Shown one piece after another: positions 12,064 through 20,785 of a stretch of DNA of 64,000 nt. Source of the DNA: Galeruca laticollis. Taxonomy: Eukaryota; Arthropoda; Insecta; Coleoptera; Chrysomelidae. The DNA lies in contig OY998185.1 of assembly GCA_963921935.1 (NCBI GenBank), positions 32,828,487 to 32,892,486 of the forward strand, read 5' to 3'. Under the pieces are notes generated by a model that was given only the letters and a program-made list of their open reading frames with translations, ran no database searches and was not told the origin of the DNA. The position numbers and the translations under genes are program-made. How positions within the stretch are numbered: the first letter of the stretch is position 1; the number at the start of each line of letters is the position of its first letter.

Positions 12064-13966
12064 CTCAAACAGCACACATTATCCATTAGACGTCCACAAG
12101 ATATCCTTTATGGATATCCAGTATATTCACTGGATACAGATCGATAGCCTATAGACATACAATGGATATCCATATGTCCGCCTATATCTAGGATATATAT
12201 GTAGAATCTTATGGATGTCTTTGGAGATATCTACTGGATATCTCGTTAATATCCCATGGATGTCCTATGTTCACATTTGGTATATCCAATTAACGTCCCA
12301 TGGATAGTAATAGGATATTTTATATTCACATTTGGTAAATCCTTCCTCGTTAAACCTGAAAATCTGAAAATATATGACTAGTATCTACTGATGGAAATAC
12401 AAGGTGGTCCAACAAAAAAATGCAAATCAAAAGTTTTTTATGTCTACAGATCTGGAATAAAATTAGGAGAAAATAAGTTTATCCAGTCAACCAGTACAAA
12501 ATATAATAGATAAACAGGGTGGATAGTCTAGTATTTAAGTGGACGACTGTAGAATATTGTGGTCCAGTGAAAAAAATTCAAATACTCATCCCGTATGTCT
12601 GTTATAATTTTGGTAAGCATTGTTTTTGTTGGCTATCTTGTATTTTCACCTGCAGATACTAGTCAGATATTCATGTGTGAGTAAGAAGGTATAAATGCTA
12701 TTACATTTTTCATAATAGTAGTATTATTTGCCATATGATGAAATGATATACTATGGAATAGAATGATAGAAAATAGTTTATTTTATACAATATACATATT
12801 TGCATATACATCAATCATTGTTCTTCCTCACCACCCAAGTCATCTAGTCTGCACAGTTCTTTCTGTAAGAACGAGAAAAGATTATAGATTTTCAAGGTCA
12901 GCCATATGGAAAAGATTATAGATTTTCAAGGTCAGCCATATACCGTATAGGTACGCCCGAATATAAGATTCAACTTTTTTGTAAAATAACGTTTTGAACA
13001 TTCGCCAGCGTCTTGTATTCAAGCACATACCTGTAATAAGAACATTTCTTATCACGTGAATACCATTATTATTGAGCCCAGAAGATTTTTTAATCAAATC
13101 AGCCGAGCCCCCAGCACAGTTTATAATAAAATAAAGGAAAATCCGAGGTTAAACCTATTTCACATTTTCACACCATGCTATTTTACATTGTATAAATATA
13201 CAAAACGCTTTTAATGTAGGCAATCAATCATAAATATCAATAAAATAAGGGAGACGTAACAATATTCAGAATTAAGGTAAGAAACATATACATACCTTAT
13301 TTTTTCCAAATCCAAACTAGCGATAAAAAATAACGAACCACTTTTGCACGTGTTTAAAACTATGAGAATCTATCCCACAACTTTACAAACAAAAATGACG
13401 AGGCTAAATGAAACGGTCAACCCCTGCATCGACCAATGAGAGAACAGAGGTACTATCGTGTATGGTTGAGTTTTGCCAGTATGTTATATGGAAATACACT
13501 GATGTATGCGTTATTGTCTATTATAGCATTAAACGTTAAGTCATGAGATATTTGTTGTGTGTTAAGAACACGTTTTATGCCGTATTAGTATTGTTGATTA
13601 AACTCATAACTGATAACTCAATTTAGGTATATTTATCTTTTTTCAATGGACTGGATATTCAGTCGATATTGGAATATCCACTGGATATCTAGTGGATATC
13701 GTGTGCTGTCTGGGTAGATATCCATGGATATAATATCAGTAGATTAAGACATTTATGCATTGAAGGTATTATGCATTAGAACTTCCTTCTCAATAATTTT
13801 TTATGTGATTATTCAATATATTATCAGTAAAATTGAAAATAATTTTTTTTCCATATCCATGAAATACATTCAGTGGATATCCATTAGATATCTTACATGG
13901 ACTGGATATTCAGTGGATATTGGGTCTATCCACTGGATATCTAGTGGATATTGTGAGCTGCCTGGG
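12064..13966. mobile_element. Nested TIR element rich in GGATATCC motifs
   Basis: The left end CAAACAGCACACATTATCC (about 12065-12083) is inverted at the right end, where the minus strand reads CCCAGGCAGCTCACAATATCC (to 13966). A second internal copy of the right end, on the minus strand CCCAGACAGCACACGATATCC, ends at about 13716. Both flanks are packed with (T)GGATATCC-type palindromes (12100-12340, 13640-13960). It lies inside the N-terminal part of the larger transposase. The interior (12360-13640) has no recognisable protein. Superfamily unknown; the TSD is ambiguous (TT or TTCT). Confidence 0.6.
12875..12942. repeat. 34-bp perfect tandem duplication
   Basis: A 34-bp unit at 12875-12908 is repeated at 12909-12942 with only an end difference. 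It is a recent local duplication inside the nested element. Confidence 0.9.
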
Positions 13967-14300
13967 TTCTTTATCCTCATAATTTGTATCAGTATCAGAG
14001 TTTTCTTTAAATGGATCTTCATCGCTTTCCTCAGAGAAATAATTATTAACTGAATGATTTGCAGATGAAGTTGAAGCGGTACATAATGGAATTTGGGGAT
14101 CAGTTTCAGTAGCGATCGGATTAGAATTCGAATCACACTCCAATTAATTTTCATCTTCATCATTAACTAGAGAGCTTTTTTTAATTGGGTCCCATATAGA
14201 CACACTTTTTGGTTTAAGAACCTGTTTTTCAGCCAAATGAACCCCATTACATAACAATGCATTAGGTTCCTGGTGAACCGGGGACATGGAGTGATATTCT
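13967..14300 (-). pseudogene. Transposase N-terminal part, displaced by the nested element
   Basis: Minus strand: a segment with VHLAEKQVLKPKSVSIWDP, one in-frame stop near 14142, then a Ser/Asp/Glu-rich stretch (SEESDEDPFKENSDTDTNYEDKEP). It ends exactly where the nested TIR element starts. The reading continues on the far side at 12061 (SDNANSQYEAPREP). Together the pieces form the N-terminus of the transposase at 10155-12061. Confidence 0.6.
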
Positions 14301-14773
14301 AAAATAAAATACTCATAAACTAAATTTGCCTTAACTTTCTGTTAATGGTATAACTAAGATTGATTTTCCTCAACGATCCTTATAGCATTTTTAAATATTA
14401 ATTTCCTTCTTTTACTCATTTTTGAACGAAGTTTTTTGTTTAATATCATACACCAGACTTATCATAAACGTTCGAAAAACTTAGGTTAGAAAACCGAAAC
14501 CGCGTTCAGAACAGACAAAAAGTCAAGTTACTATGGACCCTTCCGCAAATGTTTGCGGCGAAAACTATTTTAACTTGATATACTGCAGTTTTCGTTGATG
14601 CGCGTTGACTGGAATAAAGTTACTGCATAACTTAGGTGTTTTGTGGGTTGCTCATTTCCAGGATAATATGACTAACTTTATTCTTTGGAATATAACAAAA
14701 AAATTCGAAATTATTCACATGTATCTCAAAATGAACAAAAATTGAGTTACAACGGTTTTCGTTGCACCCGTCG

Positions 14774-15124
14774 ATATATACTCTTTGGGTTGTATGTGAG
14801 CTTGGTCTACATATGTACGAGCGACGTCAGTAAGTGCAATGAAAGGTTTATAAGGGAAGTGAAAATGAAATTCAGAGTTGTTTCCAAGGATGGGTGAAGG
14901 AAATAGTTTGTAATAGTGATATATTTCTGTTTCTTCTAGAGGAATCTCTAATTTAAAAGTGATAATAAAATCTTTTGAGTAATTTTAGACATCAATAAAT
15001 TTTTGGAATTTAAGAATATTTTCCAAAATCGGTGCAACTGACAAAAATTCTATATTCTATTTAAATTCTTATTTTTCCCTTTCTTTTAACAAATCTAAAA
15101 AATTCACTATCGTGTTATAGAGTC

Positions 15125-15129
<5 letters not shown>
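14774..15129. other. Unassigned DNA between insertions
   Basis: AT-rich, with no recognised feature apart from the TSD AGAGTCTATTA at 15119-15129. Confidence 0.4.
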
Positions 15130-15182
<53 letters not shown>

Positions 15183-15184
<2 letters not shown>

Positions 15185-15487
15185 CCAATACAAATTTTCA
15201 TCAATGACTGTCATATTTTTAAAATGTTCGTTTTGTTTGTGTGTGAGTTATATTCTATTATGTGATACGTCGTAAACAGCTATAAAATATATCGAATAAT
15301 TAAATGAACGTTCTGTCGAAGTTTTAACAAAAATTTTATTTCTGATGAAGGTCATGGAAAGACCGAAACGTTAAATAAAAATGTATTAATTACTAGTTAT
15401 ATGTCTTTAAAAATGGTCTTCAATCCCAAGAATACAAAATAAACAATATATAATTAAATAAAAAAGACCAAGAACCAAAAAAAAAGA

Positions 15488-15490
<3 letters not shown>
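15183..15490 (+). mobile_element. Solo PLE tail between (AT)n arrays
   Basis: Flanked by (AT)n at 15130-15181 and 15491-15521. It has the same order as the PLE-D tail at 51.1-51.25 kb: hammerhead core, A/T-rich spacer, CAATCCCAAGAA, then (AT)n. No RT or endonuclease is attached. Confidence 0.65.
15325..15385 (+). ncRNA. Hammerhead ribozyme motif (type I-like, palindromic helix III)
   Basis: CTGATGA (15342-15348), then helix II GGTC-ATGGAAA-GACC (15350-15364), then GAAAC (15365-15369) directly followed by GTT. All invariant core bases are present. Helix III has no loop, because GAAA leads into self-complementary ACGT. It could therefore form only between two RNA copies or in a tandem dimer. 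The NUH cleavage triplet would be GTT. Hammerheads in PLE tails are an established observation; the dimer idea for this copy is inference. Confidence 0.75.
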
Positions 15491-15521
<31 letters not shown>

Positions 15522-15523
<2 letters not shown>

Positions 15524-15570
15524 CAACAAAGAGAATCATGGGTAATTCACCCATGATTCTCTTTGTTGTT
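15522..15570. repeat. Perfect 22-bp palindrome with 5-nt loop
   Basis: Arms 15522-15543 and 15549-15570 are exact inverses, with loop AATTC. It is bounded by (AT)n on the left and lies close to (AT)n on the right. Origin unknown. Confidence 0.95.
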
Positions 15571-15604
15571 GTTGTTAACATATCACGCGATATTCCTACA
15601 TCTT

Positions 15605-15656
<52 letters not shown>

Positions 15657-15657
<1 letters not shown>

Positions 15658-15919
15658 AGGCTATACACTCCAGTTGGAGTTGTAGCCGCTCAGATTGAGC
15701 TCTTTTGACCCTGTATCTTGTGGGGGTCAGACCACGTTTTTCTTGCTGTTTATCTACAATTTATTAGAGGTTTTTGCAGTTCGACAATTGTTCTCCACTC
15801 CTTTCTGTCCTGCATCTGTCTCTCCCCGCCTTGTGCTCCCAAAATTTTTATATCTTTCACAACTTGATCTTCCCATCTAATTTTTGGCCTTCCTGGTAAT
15901 CTTTCCTCATTCGGTCTCT
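15657..15919 (-). pseudogene. LINE ORF C-terminus and 3' UTR
   Basis: On the minus strand: GRPKIRWEDQVVKDIKIL, then RKEWRTIVELQKPLINCR and a stop (about 15890-15760). This is the usual LINE C-terminal tail ([R/K]P..RW.DD...DL..LG...W...AQDR..WR..V). A roughly 100-bp 3' UTR with a GAGCTC site leads to the (TA)n tail at 15655. Only the last 50 or so codons remain. It probably belongs to the same family as the LINE at 855-2902. Confidence 0.7.
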
Positions 15920-15930
15920 AGAGTCTATTA

Positions 15931-16305
15931 ATTTTAGTAAAAGTGATAGCAAACTATTTTTCTCCAAAATATCATATATTGTTTGGTATAACGTCGCAAT
16001 TTGATTTATTACTACAAATGATTGAAAATAATTATAATGATAATTGTGTAAAAGAATATAACATTCATATTTCACTTTATATTCAATCGTCTCTATTCTC
16101 AATTTCGTGCTTAATTGATTGTGTGAAATATTAGAGAGTAAGCTGCTAAAATACTTAGTTGTATTCTCTTAAAATGAAATTTGATTGATTAAGCTTACTT
16201 TGAATTTATTTGAATTATCTTGCAATTGTCTAATTCGGCCTTCGTAATATTCGGCATCTTCTTGATCTAGATTACCAGTTATGAATTTTATAAGTGAACC
16301 TGAAT
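15931..16305. other. Unassigned AT-rich DNA
   Basis: Nothing recognised. Confidence 0.4.
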
Positions 16306-16490
16306 GGTTTGGTCTAGTCAAAACTAATTATTAAACATGAAGTAGGCATCAAATGGAACGTAACTTCTGTTATTCTGACGATGATATTTAATATCGAAAC
16401 AATTGTCAATTTCTTAGAATTTTTATCATTGTTTTCAATATATTGTAGACTTATCTAGTTACAGTTAGTTCCATTTAAAACATTCTATAC
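16306..16490 (+). repeat. Diverged PLE-B-type tail with hammerhead ribozyme
   Basis: Aligns with the family B tail at 20600-20773 at moderate identity (GGTCTAG, TAGGCATCAAATGGAACGTAACTTCTG, then the ribozyme, then a CATTTAAAACA-like end). Core: CTGACGA (16375-16381), helix II GATAT-TTA-ATATC, GAAAC (16396-16400), loop AATT, GTC (16405-16407). Helix I can pair ATT/AAT and TTCT/AGAA around an internal loop. Every invariant position is present, so this is a good candidate for an active ribozyme. Confidence 0.75.
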
Positions 16491-16901
16491 TTCATTTATC
16501 CATATGTTATTGTATTTACAGCAAAACATTCAACTTTAGAAACAAAATTCAAATTACGGATTTTAGTTTGAGGTTTTGTTTATTTTACCGTTTTGAATTA
16601 TAAACCTAACCTAAAAAAGATAAGAAATGATTGTTTATCATCGGTATTATTCAATAAAATGCATTCCCGTCGATTATTCTGTATTGTACATATCAAAATT
16701 CATTTGTGTATCTTGGATTTTGGAGTTGTTAGTTTCTGTTGTTTATTCAAATGACATCGGATAGCAGGTTAATTGCTAAACTGGTCTGTAGTTGAAATCG
16801 AAAGTTGTCACTGAAAATTATATTGTTCATTTTATGGTAACTGTGTTCAGTAACTAGCAATTTGACCATCGATTGACCATAGAGAAATTGCTAATATATT
16901 A
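16491..16901. other. Unassigned AT-rich DNA
   Basis: Nothing recognised between the two PLE tails. Confidence 0.4.
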
Positions 16902-17285
16902 GTGTTTTCAAATTAAATTCACGGTATCTAGTTAATTCTACAATATAATAAAAGTTATTGAAAATTCTGAAAAATTGACAATTGTTTCGATAAATCAATA
17001 TCATCGTCGGAATGACAGAAGTTACATTCCATTTTATGCCTACCTGATGTTTAGTAGTTATTTTTGGCTAGACCAAGAAATGACCTAACTTGTGATTGGC
17101 TTAATATATGTTTATAGAAAAAAGAAGAAGATGTGATATTACAAATATTGAAGCTTAGATATTATTAGCCCTATGGTGATATCCTGGATATAATTTTTCC
17201 AATTAAGATCAGTATTACTGTGCAATGATATAGAAAACCAGGAAAACTATATCTGCTGATCTTTACAATTATCACTTAAGAAGAC
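16902..17285 (-). repeat. PLE-B tail, solo, with near-canonical hammerhead
   Basis: Reverse-complement copy of the tail at 20400-20773, from AGTGTTTT to the stop region (CTTAAGAAGACA). The ribozyme lies on the minus strand: CCGACGA (17004-17010; canonical CTGACGA, one core change), helix II GATA/TATC, GAAAC (16984-16988), AATT, GTC (16977-16979). No body is attached, as the sequence turns to unrelated DNA at 17286. Confidence 0.75.
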
Positions 17286-17872
17286 AAGTCAATTTCGCCA
17301 ATATATTTATTGTTTTCCACTACGAAATGTCTTAATTGGTGTAACTGACAATATGTCCATTTATACGTATATTTAATTTTTTCTTGTTTCCATGTGAAAT
17401 AAGTGAAGATGGCGAGATGGAAGGTCTTGAGTTTTGTTTATAATCGCTTCATCGCTATGGTGGCTCCTCTCAACTGCTAAAGGTAAGTTTTTACTTCCTC
17501 TTTACGAAGACTTTTTCTTAGAAGCAATTTTCTATTAGGGACCTCGTTCTCCCTGAGACCACATGGGTCGGTTTTTTCAACCATCTAATTGGAGGCTACA
17601 ATTTATGCCGTTTTAATGTTGGCTGGTTTCGGTAGAGTGAATTTCATTTTAAAAGCTATGGCGTGTGGCCAGACATACGAAACTACATTAACTCGAGTAT
17701 TTTTCGACAATAAAAGTGCTGTAGTTGATGGTTTGACCATTTTTAAGCTTTCTCGTTTTCATGCTGATGTAGATGGATGTTTCTGCCCAGTTTTCAGCTC
17801 AGTTTCATTAGTCATTTAGAAGCTAGAAGATTTTCTCATTTTCATCCACAGGATACAGGTTTATTTTTGAAT
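17286..17872. other. Unassigned DNA
   Basis: ORF 17589-17819 has no recognisable motif. A GTAAGT donor-like site at about 17482 follows a short ORF, but no gene can be built. Confidence 0.3.
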
Positions 17873-18315
17873 TACTATTCCGCCCAACCTATCTAATATG
17901 CGAGAAAAGCATTGGTTTACCCCCAAAAAAGTTGGTATTTTGAAAAATTTTCAAGTTATTTTTACGTTTTTTGTCAAGAACAACACGAAAGAACGGATTT
18001 TAGCAAAAATCCTGTGTATATGTCATCGGCCACTTTTTTTGCACGTCTTTTTAGCACGATACAGCCTCCGGAGTATATACAAGTGACCAATTTTATGATT
18101 GGATATTATTCAGGGCGTCTCAAAGATGAACATTATTTATATTCAGCACACTAAAAGCTGTACAACGGGTGGTATGGTACTAGAAGTACCACATTTTTGT
18201 AATTTTTGGAGAGTTTTCAGCTTGTTATCACGATACCGCCTCCAGAGTGTATACAAGTGGCCAATTTTATGACTGAATATTGTTCAGGAAGTCTTATTGA
18301 TTTTCATGTCACTAG
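17873..18315 (-). repeat. Satellite-bearing element, copy 1
   Basis: Inverted relative to the copies at 33.24 and 61.13 kb. The terminal segment (CCGCCCAACCTATC at about 17879, then CACTTTTTTTGCACG near 18030) is followed by about two units of a 173-174-bp tandem repeat; the motif (G)TTAGCACGATAC recurs about 174 bp later as TTATCACGATAC. No coding capacity. Class unknown. Confidence 0.7.
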
Positions 18316-18937
18316 GATGAATTTGTCCGGTTTTTATGAACATTTTTTACTTTTTTATTATTATCATATAAAGCTTGAATTTTCATTTTGGTTGAATGAT
18401 TATCCAAGGTTCTGATATTAGTAAAATATGAAATTATTCGTCGTTATAATTTCGACATTATAAAGTGTGAACCCATTATAGCTATAATATGGTACCAATG
18501 TCATCACTTGAAATTTTGATCTCATTTTTTTTCACCTTTCGTTTAGCTAAAACCAGTAACGTAAGAAATATTCGTTTATTTTCCATTAGGAATACTTTTC
18601 AAACAGAAAGACTCAATTATTTTTGCGTAAATGCTTAATTTTCATTTCTCCGACTTTAGAATAGCTGAAACCAATTACAAGAGAATACTTTCCTGTTTTA
18701 CATTTTAGACATTTTTCTAAACATGAACACGCAAAAAACTTCTAGCGGAAATATACCATTTTCATTTATTGATAAAATATTGTAGATTCAGATTGATTCG
18801 AACTTTAATCGGCGACTTTGTAAAAAGGCATGTACAAAAACGTTCAATAGGTTTTTAAATGTCGTTAAGATATGAGCTTTAATATTGTTAGTATAATCTG
18901 TGGTATAGGAGTAGAAATACGGATACCTAGTGGTTAA
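18316..18937. other. Unassigned AT-rich DNA
   Basis: Nothing recognised. Confidence 0.4.
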
Positions 18938-19225
18938 ATGATGTCTTATTTTGTTAGAACTGAGCAAAGTGTACCTAAAACTAGGCAGGAAGCTTATGAA
19001 TTAGCGAAAAATGAAGGCTTAATACATCGACGACCACTTCACTGTAGGACAAAATGTGAAGGTTATACGAGTAATATGAATATATTTTCGCATTATTATT
19101 TTTCAGAAACAGATTTGGGAATATATAGGTGTTCTAAACGACAAGAATGCAAACCTTCGTTTTCTGTTGCAAAGGAAACCTGGTTTGAGAATAGCCATCT
19201 TTCACCAGAAAAAGAGTTTAGGTAG
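18938..19225 (+). pseudogene. ISXO2/IS1595-like transposase N-terminal fragment
   Basis: 95 codons. A lead segment (TRQEAYELAKNEGLI) is followed by a zinc-ribbon-like pattern: PLHCRTKCEGY, then IYRCSKRQECKPSFSV, then TWFENSHLSPEK. This matches the N-terminal zinc ribbon plus W/FxxS.L...K signature of ISXO2-like (Merlin-related) transposases. The ORF ends at GGTAGGTAAG, which could be a splice donor, but no following DDE part was found. It is probably a truncated relic. The family call rests on motif memory only. Confidence 0.5.
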
Positions 19226-19464
19226 GTAAGACTATTTAAAATTTTTTTTCTTAGACAGGGTAAAACCCCCAATTATTGGCACTCGGTCATTTGTTGGCAC
19301 TACTGATGGAAATTCCAAATTATTTTGAATTCAACGTAAATTGAAGATAATCTGATATTTTTTCATAATTTGACAACACCTGTTACCTATATGATCAATA
19401 GGTAACAAATAAATGTTTAATGAAATTGACTGTCTCGACCCTTACTTCGTGGAATATGCTCATA

Positions 19465-20400
19465 TTAGATATGTAGATGACATATTAGCTTGTTTTATGG
19501 GTAGTGAACGACAATTAGATGTATTTTTCAACCACATCAATAATTTACACCCGAAAATTGAATTTACATTAGAAATTGAAGAAAATAGCTCAATCAAGTT
19601 TCTTGATTTAAAAATTCAAAGAGTTAATAATGTACTTGATTATTCAATTTACCGAAAACCAACACAAACTGATGTAACAATTCCATTCAATTCTAACCAC
19701 CCTGTGTCTCACAGACTAGCAGCATATAATTCAATGATACATAGAGCTTTTTCAGTTCCTATGAACAAATGTAATTTTGATAGAGAGATTAATACAATTA
19801 GACAAATAGCAACATCTAACGGTTATCCATTAGATATGATAAATAAGCTAATTAGTAAAAAAGAGGAAAAAGTGGCATTACAACTAATATATCCTAAACA
19901 AGCTGATGAAATTAAAACTTATAAAACCATCACATATGCAGGAAATATTTCTAAAAATATTTCAAAGATAATATCTTCAGCAACGAATACAACAATTTCT
20001 TTTAAAACAGAAAGTAACGTTAGTACAAAATTGTTAAATGTAAAAACAAAAATACCACTATTAAAGAAGTCAGGTATATATAAACTCAAATGTCCAGAAT
20101 GTATTGCTGTCTATTTGGCTCAGACCCTTAGGAATTTCGAAATACGATACAGTGAGCACTTACGAGCATACAGATTAAAACAACCAGATGAATCCCACTA
20201 CGCAAAACATCTACTTGACACCAATCATTAATTGCCACCTAACACAGAACTAGAAGTACTGCATATTTGTGAAAAGAAACAAGAACTGGATTTCCTTGAA
20301 GAACTGGAAATAAGAAGACATTTAAGAAACCCACAATATGAAGTTGTCAATGAACAGTTAAATCTAGGGAATTCTCCACTAATAAACTGTCTCTTTAAGT
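19465..20400 (+). pseudogene. PLE-B RT C-terminal part + GIY-YIG endonuclease
   Basis: RT begins at motif C (RYVDDILACFMGS, about 19467), followed by IKFLDLKIQRV, YRKPTQTDVTIPF and HRLAAYNSMIHRAFSVP. The GIY-YIG domain has SGIYKLKCPEC, then VYLAQTLRNFEIRYSEHLRAYR. The family's YLG is YLA here, and CxxC plus downstream His residues form the expected zinc motif. It is open to 20231, where a TAA interrupts; the remaining reading (NTELEVLHICEKKQELDFLEELEIR) continues to a stop near 20400. RT motifs 1-B are missing, so it is inactive. Confidence 0.85.
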
Positions 20401-20773
20401 GATAATTGTAAAGATCAGCAGATATAGTTTTCCTGGTTTTCTATATCATTGCACAGTTATACTGATCTTGATTGAAAAAATGATATCCAGGATATCACCA
20501 TAGGGCTAATAATATCTAAGCTTTAATATTTGTAATATCACATCTTCTTCTTTTTTCTATAAACATATATTAAGCCAATCACAAGTTAGGTTACTTCTTG
20601 GTCTAGCCAAAAATAACTACTAAACATCAGGTAGGCATAAAATGAAATGTAACTTCTGTCATTCTGACGATGATATTGATTTATCGAAACAACTGTAAAT
20701 TTTTTAGAATTCTCAATAACTTGTATTATATTGTGGAATTAACTAGAGACCTTAAGTTTCATTTAAAAACACT
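20401..20773 (+). repeat. PLE-B 3' tail with hammerhead ribozyme
   Basis: Noncoding tail. The ribozyme is at about 20650-20710: CTGACGA (20664-20670), helix II GATA-TTGATT-TATC, GAAAC (20686-20690), loop AACT, cleavage triplet GTA. Helix I: TTCT-GTC-ATT upstream and AAT-TTTTT-AGAA downstream. All core positions are intact. Confidence 0.8.
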
Positions 20774-20785
20774 AAATAAATGTTT

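Larger units (their letters stand above)
9739..14773 (-). mobile_element. 5-kb DNA transposon with 4-bp TSD (Sola-like candidate)
   Basis: The ends are inverted: CGACGGGTGCAACGAAAACC at 9739-9758, and the same on the minus strand ending at 14773. Similarity continues inward (GTAGTATCTCA / GTTGTAACTCA). ATAT flanks both sides (9735-9738, 14774-14777), a 4-bp TSD. A broken transposase lies on the minus strand (14300 to 10155) and is interrupted by another TIR element at 12064-13966. A 4-bp TSD is known for the Sola superfamily; assignment to Sola is inference and needs profile comparison. Confidence 0.75.
15130..15919 (-). mobile_element. 5'-truncated RTE-like LINE with 11-bp TSD, tail split by a PLE tail
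   Basis: AGAGTCTATTA flanks both sides (15119-15129 and 15920-15930). The right part is a minus-strand LINE C-terminus plus 3' UTR (15657-15919). Its (TA)n tail (15608-15655) continues leftward in pieces to 15130, interrupted by a solo PLE tail (15183-15490) and a palindrome (15522-15570). The simplest reading is a 5'-truncated LINE insertion whose AT tail later received other insertions. Confidence 0.7.
19419..20773 (+). mobile_element. PLE-B copy, 5'-truncated, 12-bp TSD
   Basis: AAATAAATGTTT occurs at 19407-19418 and again at 20774-20785. The left end begins with a 45-bp inverted stub of the tail terminus (CTGTCTCGACCCTTACTTCG on the plus strand; the same sequence ends the tails at 32.2 and 60.8 kb on the other strand). 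Truncated RT and endonuclease (19465-20400) and a full tail follow. Confidence 0.8.

Noticed and set aside
19256..19330. CAGGGTAAAACCCCCAATT with GGCACT repeats as a left TIR of the pogo-like element at 22-24 kb
   Set aside because: No matching inverted end was found right of 24350, so the link is not supported.
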